From the NCBI RefSeq assembly GCF_001648475.1, contig NZ_LXSQ01000028.1:1-64000 (forward strand): 64,000 nt of DNA, read 5' to 3'. Below are positions 23,439 through 31,616 of this stretch, piece by piece. The notes under the pieces are model-generated. The model was not told the origin of the DNA. It was given only the letters and a program-made list of their open reading frames with translations, and made no database searches. Both the position numbers and the translations under genes were made by a program. Position 1 is the stretch's first letter, and every line of letters starts with the position of its first letter. Origin of the DNA: Eikenella halliae. Its GTDB lineage: Bacteria; Pseudomonadota; Gammaproteobacteria; Burkholderiales; Neisseriaceae.

Positions 23439-24104
23439 TTAAGTTCCGTTAATCAGCGGTACAAAGCGGGCTTCATGCACGCAAGTTTCCTGAAAGCCGT
23501 GGGCGGTTTTTTCGATGAGCCACAGGTATTGCTGCCCGCCTTCGTCCAGCGGGATCACCATGCGGCCGCCCACGGCGAGCTGTTGCAGCAGGGGGAGCGG
23601 CACTTCGGCGGGCGCGGCGGTGACAAGGATACCGTTGAACGGGGCGACTTCGGGCAGGCCGAGGTAGCCGTCGCCGCACACCAGCCGCGTGCCGCCGAGC
23701 AAACGGGCGGTGCGCAGGTTGTGTTTGGCTTTTTCGTGCAGCGCCTGCAGCCGTTCCACCGAATAAATCTGCTTGAGCCCCACGGCTTGCAGCACGGCGG
23801 TTTGGTAGCCGCAGCCGGTGCCGATTTCCAGCACCGGGCCGAAGTTTTCCGCTGCCGCATCGCCGAGCATGAGCTGGGTCATCACGGCCACGGTGTAGGG
23901 CTGGGAAATGGTTTGCCCCAGCCCCAATGGCAGCGACATATCGTCATAGGCGCGCGAGCGCAGGGCTTCTTCCACAAACACATGGCGTGGTACGTTGCCC
24001 ATGGCGGCGAGCACGTCGGCGCGGCCGATGCCCATTTTGGCCAGCCGTTGCACCATATTGCGCCGCCGCCAATCAAAGCTGCCGCCGGTGTGTGCTGCGT
24101 TCAT
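23439..24104 (-). CDS. pcm: Protein-L-isoaspartate O-methyltransferase
   Basis: Pcm methylates L-isoaspartyl residues in aged proteins so that they can revert to aspartate. The 221-residue protein starts at ATG 24104 and includes GIGRADVLAAMGNVPRHVF, the DMSLPLGLGQTISQPYTVA substrate-binding block, the SAM motif VLEIGTGCGYQTAVL, and PFNGILVTAAPAEVP. The ATGA overlap with the surE stop shows translational coupling, and surE-pcm-nlpD order is known from many proteobacteria. The longer open frame upstream is an overlap with surE and is not used. Confidence 0.93.
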   Translation of the reverse strand: MNAAHTGGSFDWRRRNMVQRLAKMGIGRADVLAAMGNVPRHVFVEEALRSRAYDDMSLPLGLGQTISQPYTVAVMTQLMLGDAAAENFGPVLEIGTGCGYQTAVLQAVGLKQIYSVERLQALHEKAKHNLRTARLLGGTRLVCGDGYLGLPEVAPFNGILVTAAPAEVPLPLLQQLAVGGRMVIPLDEGGQQYLWLIEKTAHGFQETCVHEARFVPLINGT

Positions 24105-24856
24105 CGTGCGGTGTCCTGCCAGAATTGTGCCGCGCCGCCTAGGCCTGCGTGGTCGGTTAAATCCACGGAGAGCGGGGTAACCGTAATCATGCCGGCTTCG
24201 TTTTGCGCGAAATCGGTGTCTTCTTCGCGGCCGAGCACTTCGCCGGCTGCGCCGATCCAATACACATTCTCGCCGCGCGGGCTGCGGGCGGCCACCACGC
24301 TTTGCTGATGATGCCGCCGCCCCAGGCGCACGGTGGCGATGCCTTGGATTTGGTTTTCCAGCACGGCGGGGATGTTGACGTTCCACAGCACGGGCGCGGC
24401 GGGCTTGGGTGCGGCGAACAGATGGGTGAGCAGCCGCCACACGGCCTGTTCGGCGGTACGCCAATAGCGGCCGCTTTTGTCGTTGAGCGAAAAGGCGATG
24501 GCGGGAATGCCGAGCAGATAGGCTTCGGTGGCGGCGGCCACGGTGCCGGAGTAGAGGGTGTCGTCGCCCATATTGGCGCCGTGGTTGATGCCGGAAAATA
24601 CCCAGTCGGGCTGGAAATCGGGCAGGCTGTGCAGGGCGAGGTGGATGCAGTCGGTGGGCGTGCCGTCGACAAAATAGAAGCCGTTGGCGGCTTCCTGAAT
24701 GCGCAGCGGGCGGTCGAGTGTGAGCGAATTGCTGGCGCCGCTGCGGTTGCGCTCGGGGGCGACCACGCGCACGTTGGCAAATTCGGCGGCCACCCGGGTG
24801 AGGATGGCGAGGCCTTCGGCTTGGTAGCCGTCGTCGTTGCTGATGAGGATATTCAT
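24101..24856 (-). CDS. surE: 5'/3'-nucleotidase SurE
   Basis: SurE is a metal-dependent phosphatase of nucleoside monophosphates and short polyphosphates. The 251-residue protein has the N-terminal ILISNDDGYQAEGL (metal-binding Asp-Asp), VVAPERNRSGASNSLTLDRP, the FSGINHGANMGDDTLYSGTV block (Asn and loop ligands), and GIPAIAFSL. It is first of a surE-pcm-nlpD-like string on the minus strand. Full-length and typical. Confidence 0.95.
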   Translation of the reverse strand: MNILISNDDGYQAEGLAILTRVAAEFANVRVVAPERNRSGASNSLTLDRPLRIQEAANGFYFVDGTPTDCIHLALHSLPDFQPDWVFSGINHGANMGDDTLYSGTVAAATEAYLLGIPAIAFSLNDKSGRYWRTAEQAVWRLLTHLFAAPKPAAPVLWNVNIPAVLENQIQGIATVRLGRRHHQQSVVAARSPRGENVYWIGAAGEVLGREEDTDFAQNEAGMITVTPLSVDLTDHAGLGGAAQFWQDTAR

Positions 24857-24984
24857 GGTTGGCTTGGGGCTACCTGAAAACAGGTGGTTTGGGGGTTTCA
24901 GGTAGCCCGTAAATAGAGCAGCGGGCTACCTGAAACTCGGTTGGGGATTCGGGCCTTGTTGAAGCGGCCGCTTTGGCTACACAA

Positions 24985-25027
24985 AATCCAAGCCCGGCAT
25001 TGCCGAGGCATTGCTTTCAGGTAGCCT
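24985..25027 (-). repeat. Uptake-sequence-headed repeat, short copy
   Basis: On the minus strand it reads AGGCTACCTGAA then AAGCAATGCCTCGGCAATG, matching the head of copies A and B before diverging. It lies next to the Correia element downstream of the surE start region, with another inverted uptake-sequence pair at about 24868-24907. Confidence 0.45.
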
Positions 25028-25037
25028 TTGGGGTTTA

Positions 25038-25141
25038 TATAGTGAATTAACAAAAATCAGGACAAGGCGACGAGCCGCAGGCAGTACAAATAGTACGGCA
25101 AGGCGAGGCAACGCTGTACTGGTTTTTGTTAATCCACTATA
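25038..25141. repeat. Correia-type element whose end supplies the panD stop codon
   Basis: A 104-bp copy with TATAGTGAATTAACAAAAAT and GTTAATCCACTATA ends, in the orientation opposite to the copy at 22182. The panD stop codon TAG (25139-25137) is part of the terminal CTATA of the element. Confidence 0.92.
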
Positions 25142-25520
25142 AAACGGTATTGGCCGGTTCGTAGTCGATAACGTCGCGGATTTTGTTTTGCGCGTCCACC
25201 AGCACCACTTTCGGCCGGTGCGCGGCGATTTCCGGCTCGGAGAGCAAAACGTACGACATGATGATCACCACGTCGCCCGGCTGCACCAGCCGCGCCGCCG
25301 CGCCGTTGAGGCAGATTTCGCCGCTGCCGCGTCCGCCGGCGATGGTGTAGGTTTCCAGCCGCTCGCCGTTGTTGTTGTTCACAATCTGCACTTTCTCGTT
25401 CACGCAGATGCCCGCCGCATCGAGCAGATCCAAATCCACGGTGATGCTGCCTACATAGTTTAAATCGGCGCGGGTAACGGTGGCGCGGTGGATTTTGCCG
25501 CCCAGCAAAGTTCGGAACAT
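25137..25520 (-). CDS. panD: Aspartate 1-decarboxylase
   Basis: PanD decarboxylates L-aspartate to beta-alanine for pantothenate and coenzyme A synthesis. The 127-residue proenzyme has the self-cleavage site YVGSIT, where cleavage between Gly24 and Ser25 creates the pyruvoyl group; the key Lys9, His11 and Arg residues (GGKIHRATVTRAD) are present. NGAAARLVQPGDVVIIMSY is also characteristic. The reading frame ends inside the terminal bases of a Correia element, so its last residues (ANTVL) may have been set by that insertion. It is monocistronic. Confidence 0.95.
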   Translation of the reverse strand: MFRTLLGGKIHRATVTRADLNYVGSITVDLDLLDAAGICVNEKVQIVNNNNGERLETYTIAGGRGSGEICLNGAAARLVQPGDVVIIMSYVLLSEPEIAAHRPKVVLVDAQNKIRDVIDYEPANTVL

Positions 25521-25658
25521 ATCGGGAATCCTGGAAAAAAGCGGTATTTTATCGCAAGCGGTGCGCGGGCTGAAGGCTGCCGGTTATTTTCAGGTAGCCT
25601 TTTGCGCCCGTGCCGGTTTGCCGGGCATTTCTGCCCGGCCTGTAAGTTTCAGGTAGCC

Positions 25659-26156
25659 TTATTCCGCTTCGCAGCCGCAGGAAAGGGAGGCGGAGGCTTG
25701 CAGGCTGAGCTGTTTGCGCTGCAGCGCTTTTTCGTGGCGGCAGCGCTGGCGTTCGCTGGTGATTTGCAGCGGCGGCACGGGCACGGGCTTGCCGTTTTCC
25801 ACGGCCACCATGGTGAAGTAGCAGCTGTTGGTGTGGCGCACCTGGCCGGTGCGGATGTTTTGCGCTTCCACGCGGATGCCGACTTCCATCGAAGTGCGGC
25901 CGGTGTAGTTGACGCTGGCATAGAACGTTACCAGCTCGCCAACATGAATCGGCTCTTTAAACAATACTTTGTCCACAGACAGGGTAACGCAGTAGTGCCC
26001 GCTGTAGCGGCTGGCGCAGGAATAGGCCACCTGGTCGAGCAGGAGCAACAGCTCGCCGCCGTGCACATTGCCGCTGAAATTGGCGGTGTTGGGCATCATC
26101 AGTTCGGACATCACCAGTTCGTGCGCGGGCAGCTGGCGGGTTTGGGATTCGGTCAT
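25659..26156 (-). CDS. Acyl-CoA thioesterase (hotdog fold, YciA/ACOT-like)
   Basis: A 165-residue cytoplasmic thioesterase that hydrolyses acyl-CoA to free acid and CoA. The hotdog helix is clear in TANFSGNVHGGELLLLLDQVAY, followed by VDKVLFKEPIHVGELVTFYA and a SMEVGIRVEAQ strand; the Asn-His-Gly and Asp positions are the expected active-site residues. The C-terminus is Cys- and Lys-rich (CRHEKALQRKQ, SLSCGCEAE). Its closest known relatives are Neisseria acyl-CoA thioesterases. It stands alone. Confidence 0.85.
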   Translation of the reverse strand: MTESQTRQLPAHELVMSELMMPNTANFSGNVHGGELLLLLDQVAYSCASRYSGHYCVTLSVDKVLFKEPIHVGELVTFYASVNYTGRTSMEVGIRVEAQNIRTGQVRHTNSCYFTMVAVENGKPVPVPPLQITSERQRCRHEKALQRKQLSLQASASLSCGCEAE

Positions 26157-26217
26157 GGTGTTCCTCGGTGTATGGGAGTGGAAAATTATTCTATGCTATT
26201 AATACAGCATGGTTTGA

Positions 26218-27117
26218 TTAAACTTGTTTATGACGCGATTGCTGCATGCTGCGCCAGCCGTTGGCCACCAGAAGCAGCAGCCCCGCCCAAATCAGGCCGT
26301 AGGTGATGTAGGCCGAGGGCTGCACCGGCGTTTTCAACACCAACACCGCCAGCAAAAACAGCAAGGCCGGCTCGACATAGCTGAGCATACCGAACAAATT
26401 AACCGGCAGCAGCAGCCCCGATTTCAGGTTGAGCGACATTGACACCGCGCTGGCCATGCCCAGCAGCGGCAGCAGCAGCCAATAGCGCGGCTCGCCCAGC
26501 ACCCATGCCGTCATATCCGCGTGCCACAGCAGATAGGCCAGCGCGAAGGGCAGGATCAGGGTTAAATCCAGCGTGAGCCCTTGCAGGGCGGGGATTTTCA
26601 TCTCGCGGCGGTAGAGGTAGTACACCGGATACGCCAGGCACACCCACAGCGTGGTCCACGAAAAAGCCTGTTGCGTCCATATTTCGTGCGCCACGCCCAA
26701 GCCCGCCAGCACCAGCGCCGCCGTTTGCAGGCCGTTGAGCCGCTCCTTGAGCCAAAACCGCCCCGCCAGCACCATCACCACCGGAAACAGGAAATAGCCC
26801 ATCGCCACGTTCACGCCCTCGTTATTGACCGGCGCCCACATAAACAGCCAAAACTGGCTGGCCACATCCAGCGTGCCCAACAAAAACAGCAGCCAACGGC
26901 GGCGGCTGTTCAAATGCGTGCGCACAAAGCGCAGCATGGCCGGCAGGCCGATGAGGCGCAGCGTGATCAGCCACAGCCCCGCCGCCATCACCACCATGCG
27001 CAGTGCGAACACATCCGTGCCGCTAATCGGCTGCATCCAATGGCTAAACAAATACAGCACACTAAACAGCAGCTGCGACAGCAGGCACAACACCACGCCT
27101 TTGCTCAAATCCGACAC
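26218..27117 (-). CDS. EamA-family (RarD-like) transporter
   Basis: A 299-residue inner membrane protein with about ten hydrophobic spans in two EamA repeats. It resembles RarD: FSVLYLFSHWMQPISGTDVFALRMV, FMWAPVNNEGVNVAMGYFLFP and SYVEPALLFLLAVLVLK. The start chosen is the GTG at 27117, with GGAG five bases upstream; the open frame continues to 27225 but the extra residues look non-coding. Substrates of RarD-like proteins are not established. The gene lies apart from its neighbours. Confidence 0.85.
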   Translation of the reverse strand: MSDLSKGVVLCLLSQLLFSVLYLFSHWMQPISGTDVFALRMVVMAAGLWLITLRLIGLPAMLRFVRTHLNSRRRWLLFLLGTLDVASQFWLFMWAPVNNEGVNVAMGYFLFPVVMVLAGRFWLKERLNGLQTAALVLAGLGVAHEIWTQQAFSWTTLWVCLAYPVYYLYRREMKIPALQGLTLDLTLILPFALAYLLWHADMTAWVLGEPRYWLLLPLLGMASAVSMSLNLKSGLLLPVNLFGMLSYVEPALLFLLAVLVLKTPVQPSAYITYGLIWAGLLLLVANGWRSMQQSRHKQV

Positions 27118-27409
27118 AAACACTCCGGGGGATGAATACAGAAAATCTTGATTATATAATGGATTAACACTATTCGATACTAATCGGCCGAAGGCTGGCC
27201 CACGGTGTGGCAAAAGTGAAATCAAACCGCCCTATCGGCTTACCGCATACGATGCAGGGTTTCAGGCAGCCTCAGGCAGGGCGGGAAAGGCTACCTGAAA
27301 AGATGGCGGTATATTTTTCAGGTAGCCTTGATAAACCATTCCGTTGCTCCATATAAACCCAAGCGGCAGCCAGAACGCTGCTCCCCCAACCTAATCAGGA
27401 GACGAAAAC
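27118..27409. other. Intergenic region before the DUF883 operon
   Basis: It holds one AGGCTGCCTGAA-type site (about 27260-27271) and an inverted pair of AGGCTACCTGAA sites (about 27289-27329). GGAGACGAAAACATG leads into the DUF883 gene. No other gene is supported. Confidence 0.5.
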
Positions 27410-27721
27410 ATGAGTAAAGATTTTGACCAGCAGAAAGAAGAACTCTTGCAAGAAGTGCGCGCCGTGCTCGACGACGTGGAAGAGCTGTACCACAGCAGCG
27501 TTGAAGAAGGCAGCAAAGAAGCCGAGCAGCTGCGCGGCAAGCTGCAGCGCAAATTGCAGGCCGCCCAGCGCAAATTGGGCGATTTTGAAGAAGTGGCTGC
27601 CGAGCGCGTGAAACAGACCGCCCGCCAGGCCGACCAACTGGTGCAAGACAAACCCTACTACGCCATGGGCTTCGCCGCCCTCGCCGGTTTGGTCGTGGGA
27701 GTGCTGCTTAACCGCCGTTAA
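27410..27721 (+). CDS. DUF883 (ElaB/YqjD-like) ribosome-associated membrane protein
   Basis: A 103-residue protein: a long charged amphipathic helix (KEELLQEVRAVLDDVEELYH, then KLQRKLQAAQRKL) followed by one C-terminal membrane span (AMGFAALAGLVVGVLLNRR). This is the tail-anchored DUF883 layout; E. coli YqjD and ElaB associate with ribosomes in stationary phase. It is followed by YqjE-like and a third small gene, the yqjDEK-type arrangement. A terminator hairpin lies between it and the next gene. Confidence 0.88.
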   Translation: MSKDFDQQKEELLQEVRAVLDDVEELYHSSVEEGSKEAEQLRGKLQRKLQAAQRKLGDFEEVAAERVKQTARQADQLVQDKPYYAMGFAALAGLVVGVLLNRR

Positions 27722-27736
27722 TGCTTGCCACCCGGC

Positions 27737-27768
27737 CGCCCGCCCCGCCATGTGCAGGCGGGCGTTTT
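27737..27768 (+). terminator. Intrinsic terminator after the DUF883 gene
   Basis: CGCCCGCC (27737-27744) pairs with GGCGGGCG (27757-27764), followed by TTTTA, so transcription may be reduced before the YqjE-like gene. Confidence 0.7.
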
Positions 27769-27846
27769 ATCGTTGCACCAAATTAGGCATAAAATAGCGT
27801 TGCCCGCCTATTTGGCACCCCTATCCCATCCGAACGGGAGCGCCGC

Positions 27847-28269
27847 ATGAGCCTCAAACACAACATCAACCACATCCGCTTCCTCATCAACCAAGGTGCG
27901 GATCTCTTGCTGCTGCGCCTGCAAATCCTCGGCATCGACCTGTCCGGCCAAGCCGCCAGCTTCATCAAAATCACCGCCGCCCTGCTCGCGGGCAGCGTGT
28001 TATTGCTCGCCGCCCTGGTCAGCCTCTTTTTCGGCCTCGATGCCGTCTTGCCCGTACACATCAAAATCTGGGTGTTTTTCAGCCTGCCCGTGCTGCTCCT
28101 GCTTATCGCTTGGCTTCTGCTCGCCCGCGCCCTGTCCGGCTGGCGGCAGGCCGGTGTTCAGGTAGCCTCCACCCTTGCCGACATGCGCCGCGACCTCGAT
28201 ACCCTGCGCGGCCATACCGCCAGTGTAAACACCCAGCCTGCCGACACCGCGCCGGAGCAGACCGAATGA
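27847..28269 (+). CDS. YqjE-like protein (phage holin superfamily III)
   Basis: A 140-residue inner membrane protein with two strong hydrophobic spans (ITAALLAGSVLLLAALVSLF and the following VFFSLPVLLLLIAWLLLA) and charged termini, matching the YqjE/holin-3 family. Its function is unknown, but the family is typically co-transcribed with DUF883 proteins, as here. Its TGA overlaps the ATG of the next gene. A near-perfect uptake sequence inside is read as VQVAS. Confidence 0.82.
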   Translation: MSLKHNINHIRFLINQGADLLLLRLQILGIDLSGQAASFIKITAALLAGSVLLLAALVSLFFGLDAVLPVHIKIWVFFSLPVLLLLIAWLLLARALSGWRQAGVQVASTLADMRRDLDTLRGHTASVNTQPADTAPEQTE

Positions 28270-28562
28270 ATCCTCAGCCCCAGCAGCCGCTCAGCAAGGC
28301 ACAGCAGCGCGAACTGCTCGCCCTGCAGGCCGAACTCGCCCGCCTGAAAATCCACAGCGAACAGCTGCGCCAACAAAGCCGAAACCGCGCCAACAAGCCC
28401 ATCGACTGGCTCAAACTGGCCGATAGCCTGCCCTTGGCCATGCTGCTGTGGCAGGCCGCCGTCTTGCCCGCCGCCAAACAACGCCAACTGCTGCCCAAAT
28501 TCGGCCGCCTGCTGTGGCGCTGGTGGAGTAGTGAGCCGGAGAAAGGGAAAAAAGGAAAATAA
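28266..28562 (+). CDS. Small YqjK-like protein
   Basis: A 98-residue basic protein starting at ATG 28266, overlapping the previous stop (ATGA). It has an N-terminal coiled-coil helix (KAQQRELLALQAELARLKI) and a C-terminal hydrophobic patch (SLPLAMLLWQAAVLP) followed by WRWWSSEPEKGKKGK. Position and layout correspond to YqjK-type proteins in DUF883-yqjE operons; sequence similarity alone is weak. The upstream extension of the frame overlaps yqjE and is rejected. Confidence 0.65.
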   Translation: MNPQPQQPLSKAQQRELLALQAELARLKIHSEQLRQQSRNRANKPIDWLKLADSLPLAMLLWQAAVLPAAKQRQLLPKFGRLLWRWWSSEPEKGKKGK

Positions 28563-28579
28563 ATAGCTGGTTTGGTGGT

Positions 28580-28624
28580 AAAGGCTACCTGAAAACGATG
28601 AGCCGATTATTTTCAGGTAGCCTT
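28580..28624 (+). terminator. Uptake-sequence hairpin after the DUF883-yqjE-type operon
   Basis: Inverted uptake sequences with an 18-base loop lie about 18 bp after the last gene of the operon and end with CCTTATTT. Confidence 0.55.
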
Positions 28625-28767
28625 ATTTCGATGCCGATATTCAATTCAAACTGATGACTGCGCTTGGGCGTTTGCTATTTGAGCCAGCCTGCGCATTTGC
28701 CGCAGGCTACCTGAAACCTAGCCCTTCCAACCATAGACAAGCTGCAAGCATGTTGGCGCCAAACGGC

Positions 28768-28812
28768 AAAGGCTACCTGAAAACGGTTCAAACCGGTTTT
28801 CAGGTAGCTTTT
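28768..28812 (-). terminator. Uptake-sequence hairpin terminator of hslV
   Basis: Inverted uptake sequences extended by AACGGTT/AACCGGTT give a long stem 19 bp past the hslV stop codon. The right arm has one change (GTAGCTT instead of GTAGCCT), so that copy is a degraded uptake site while the hairpin remains. Confidence 0.6.
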
Positions 28813-28830
28813 CTTATATTCGGCCGGTGC

Positions 28831-29364
28831 TTAGAGCGTTTCCACCGTGTGCTGGTCGTTGGTGTAGATGCAGATACTGCCGGCGATTTCCAGCGCTTTT
28901 TTCACCACGGTTTCGGGCGGCAGCTCGGTGTTTTCCACCAGTGCACGGGCGGCGGCTTGGGCGTAGGAGCCGCCGCTGCCGATGGCGGCGATGCCGCCTT
29001 CCGGTTCGAGCACGTCGCCGTTGCCGGTGATGATGAGGGTGTTGTCTTTATCGGCCACAATCAGCATGGCTTCGAGGTGGCGCAGGGCGCGGTCGGTGCG
29101 CCATTCTTTGGCCAGCTCGATGGCGGATACGGTGAGCCGGCCTTGGTGTTTCTGCAATTTGGCTTCAAAAAGCTCAATCAGCGTAAACGCATCGGCCGTG
29201 CCGCCGGCAAACCCGGCCAAAACGGTGTTGTTATACAGTTTGCGCACTTTGCGCGCGGTGGCTTTGATGATGGTGTTGCCCAGGCTGACTTGGCCGTCGC
29301 CGCCGATGGCGACTTGGCCGCCCCGGCGCACGGAAACGATGGTGGTGCCGTCGAATTGCTGCAT
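28831..29364 (-). CDS. hslV: ATP-dependent protease subunit HslV
   Basis: HslV is the proteasome-like peptidase of the HslUV protease. The 177-residue protein contains the N-terminal threonine nucleophile in GTTIVSVRRGG; a short propeptide (MQQFDG) is removed to expose it, as in Neisseria. GGQVAIGGDGQVSLGN, KVRKLYNNTVLAGFAGGTAD and AAIGSGGSYAQAAARAL are family motifs. The unfoldase gene hslU, usually next to hslV, is not adjacent on either side here and must lie elsewhere. Confidence 0.95.
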   Translation of the reverse strand: MQQFDGTTIVSVRRGGQVAIGGDGQVSLGNTIIKATARKVRKLYNNTVLAGFAGGTADAFTLIELFEAKLQKHQGRLTVSAIELAKEWRTDRALRHLEAMLIVADKDNTLIITGNGDVLEPEGGIAAIGSGGSYAQAAARALVENTELPPETVVKKALEIAGSICIYTNDQHTVETL

Positions 29365-29492
29365 GGTGCTTCCTTTTTGAAACGGTTGGGAATAGGCGGC
29401 AGATTAGGGCGGCGGCGCGGATTTCAATTTTTCAGGTAGCCTCAAGGCGGGATGAGGCTACCTGAAAACAGTTGGTAGCTAGGCTTGTTGCT

Positions 29493-30158
29493 TTAGCGGG
29501 CATCGGCAGGGGCTTGGGCGGGGATGACGGCGAGCCATTCGATGTCGCTTTGGGCGAAGGCTTCGGGGAAGAGGTATTCGCCGCGAAATACGGCCAGGTC
29601 GATATTTTGCCAGGGCGGATTGAAGGCGGGCGCTTGGGTGCGCACGGCGTCGAGCAGGAGGATGGTGCAGTAGTAGGGCTGTTCGGCGCGGGCGGTGAGA
29701 CGGAAGGGGCGGCCGGCCTGGGCGGCGGCGTGGTGGGCGCTGGCGCGGCGTTGTTCGGGGCTGAGGAAGCGGGGGCGGGCGTAGGCGGTTTGCAAGGAGA
29801 GGCGGGGCGCGGCAAATTCGGCCAGCGGGGTGAGCAGGACTTGGTTGGGATGGGTGGGGTCGTCGTCGGTGGTGGCGTGGGCAATCCATACTTCGGGCTG
29901 GGTTTGCACCACGATGCCGATGTGGGAGAAGCGGCTGCGGCTGAGCTCGCGGATGAGGCGGCTGTCGGTGGCGGTGCCGTGGCGGAATACCCAGTCGCCT
30001 TCCTGCAGGAGGCCGTTTGAGGGCAGGACGGCGGTGCGGGCAGGCAGCGGCGCATCGGCGGTGAGGCTACCTGAAAAGGCCGGGCGGCCGGCAAAAAAGA
30101 TTGCCGCACATGCTGCAATCAGCAGGCAGGCGGCAATCTGGATGAGGCGGCGGCGCAT
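29493..30158 (-). CDS. YiiX/YebB-like NlpC/P60-family (papain-like) protein
   Basis: A 221-residue exported protein. The N-terminus (RRRLIQIAACLLIAACAAIFF) is a signal or anchor segment. The core LQEGDWVFRHGTATDSRLI then FSHIGIVVQTQ matches YiiX-type permuted papain-fold amidases, with the His in the second segment and a later Cys in PYYCTILLLDAV as the likely nucleophile. Substrates could be peptidoglycan peptides or lipids; not determined. It is probably co-transcribed with the DUF4878 lipoprotein gene, whose stop is 2 bp upstream of this ATG. An uptake sequence is read as FSGSL after the anchor. Confidence 0.75.
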   Translation of the reverse strand: MRRRLIQIAACLLIAACAAIFFAGRPAFSGSLTADAPLPARTAVLPSNGLLQEGDWVFRHGTATDSRLIRELSRSRFSHIGIVVQTQPEVWIAHATTDDDPTHPNQVLLTPLAEFAAPRLSLQTAYARPRFLSPEQRRASAHHAAAQAGRPFRLTARAEQPYYCTILLLDAVRTQAPAFNPPWQNIDLAVFRGEYLFPEAFAQSDIEWLAVIPAQAPADAR

Positions 30159-30160
30159 GG

Positions 30161-30571
30161 TTAGAAAACTTGTACTTTCCAGTTGCCGTCTATTTTAATC
30201 AGCCGCACGCGGTCGGAGGTGGATTCGCCGTTGCCGAATTCGATGGCGAGCTTCACGCGGGCGCGGTTTGGGTCTTGCTGGTCGATTTCGGCGGGTTCGG
30301 CGGTGATGTTTTTCACGCCGCCGCGCGCTTCGGCTTTGGCTTTCACTTCGGCGGCAGAGGAGCGCATTTTGCCTTCTACCATTTCTTTTTCGCCGGGTTT
30401 GGCATCGGCGGGGATATAGAGCATGGCCACCACGGCGTCGCCGTTGCCGTTGTAGGCGTCGCGGATAAATTGTTCGGCGGTTTTCTCGGGCGTGCCGCCG
30501 CCGGAACAGGCGGCAATAAACAGGGTGAGGGCAAAGACGGCAAGGGCTTTAAACAGGGTGCGCATGGGCAT
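30161..30571 (-). CDS. DUF4878 lipoprotein
   Basis: A 136-residue predicted lipoprotein (lipobox IAAC with Cys22, followed by SGGGTPEKTAEQFI). The remainder is an NTF2-like DUF4878 domain: helix FIRDAYNGNGDAVVAMLY, then strands ending VRLIKIDGNWKVQVF. Such proteins have no known catalytic role. It is the first gene of a two-gene unit with the NlpC/P60-like gene (2-bp gap). The second Met (residue 3) could also be the start. Confidence 0.78.
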   Translation of the reverse strand: MPMRTLFKALAVFALTLFIAACSGGGTPEKTAEQFIRDAYNGNGDAVVAMLYIPADAKPGEKEMVEGKMRSSAAEVKAKAEARGGVKNITAEPAEIDQQDPNRARVKLAIEFGNGESTSDRVRLIKIDGNWKVQVF

Positions 30572-30743
30572 CTCCGTGTGGGTGGTTGGGAAAACGGGAC
30601 TTTACAAAGCGGGGCAGGGCTTGTCAAACGGGGTTTCAGGTAGCCTGTGGCCAGGCAGCTTAACTTTCGCGCCGGCATTGCTGTGTTTGAGCGGATGCGG
30701 ATAGGGTTTTTGCACGGGCAACGGTTTGCCCGCCCTACGGGAA

Positions 30744-30774
30744 AAAGGCTACCTGAAATTTTCAGGTAGCCTTT
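30744..30774 (-). terminator. Uptake-sequence hairpin terminator of parA
   Basis: Abutting inverted uptake sequences form a perfect stem about 10 bp after the parA stop codon; on the minus strand the hairpin is followed by TTTTTCCC. Confidence 0.8.
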
Positions 30775-30784
30775 CTTTCTGATT

Positions 30785-31561
30785 TTAAGCCGCTTTGCAG
30801 CGGGCGATGACTTCGTCGGCCAGTTCCAAATAGGCGATGCTGCCTTTGGCTTTGGGGTCGTAGGCCAGGGCGGGCATGCCGTGGCTGGGGGCTTCGGCCA
30901 GGCGCACGTTGCGCGGGATGATGGTGTTGAACACGAGGCGGGAGAAGTGTTTTTCCAGCTGCTCGCCTACTTCCAGCGACAGGCGGCTTTGCGGGTTGTA
31001 CATGGTGCGCACGATGCCGAGGATGTCGAGTTTGGGATTGATGGCTTTGCGGATTTTGCGCACGGTGGCGATGAGGTCGGAAATGCCTTCGAGGGCGTAG
31101 TATTCGCACACCATGGGCACGATGAGGCGGTCGGCGGCCACGAGGCCGTTGAGGGTAAGCAGGGTGAGGGTGGGCGGGCAGTCGATGAGGATGTAGTCGT
31201 ATTCGGGCAAAAGCGGCTTGATGGCGGTTTTGAGGCGCATCTCGCGGGCAATTTCCTGAATCAGCTCCACTTCGGCACCGGCCAGGGAGCGGTTGGCGCC
31301 GAGGATGTGGTAGCGGCCGTGCGGGCTTTTGAGGCGGGAATCGGCGGCTGCGGCCTGCTCGAGCAGCACTTGATAGGTGCCGTTGCTCAGGCTGCTTTTG
31401 TCGATGCCGCTGCCGGTGGTGGCGTTGCCCTGCGGATCAAGATCCACCACCAGCACACGCTGTTTGCGTTCGGCCAGGGAGGCGGCCAGATTGACGGCGG
31501 TGGTGGTTTTGCCCACGCCGCCTTTTTGGTTGGCTATGGCGATAACGGTAGCGCTCATCAT
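30785..31561 (-). CDS. parA: ParA-family chromosome partitioning ATPase (Soj-like)
   Basis: ParA ATPases bind nucleoid DNA and, with ParB-parS, segregate replicated origins. The 258-residue protein has the deviant Walker A box ANQKGGVGKTTTAVNLAA at the N-terminus, the switch region VLVVDLDPQGNATTGSG, Walker B YDYILIDCPPTL and SRLVFNTIIPRNVRLAEAPS. It follows rsmG, the classic rsmG-parA-parB order, but the next downstream gene is a DUF4878 lipoprotein and an uptake-sequence terminator follows directly, so parB is not in this window. Confidence 0.93.
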   Translation of the reverse strand: MMSATVIAIANQKGGVGKTTTAVNLAASLAERKQRVLVVDLDPQGNATTGSGIDKSSLSNGTYQVLLEQAAAADSRLKSPHGRYHILGANRSLAGAEVELIQEIAREMRLKTAIKPLLPEYDYILIDCPPTLTLLTLNGLVAADRLIVPMVCEYYALEGISDLIATVRKIRKAINPKLDILGIVRTMYNPQSRLSLEVGEQLEKHFSRLVFNTIIPRNVRLAEAPSHGMPALAYDPKAKGSIAYLELADEVIARCKAA

Positions 31562-31616
31562 CCGGCCTTTCTACGGGAAGGGTTGGGAAAACTGGAAATT
31601 CGGGCTAATTTCGGCT

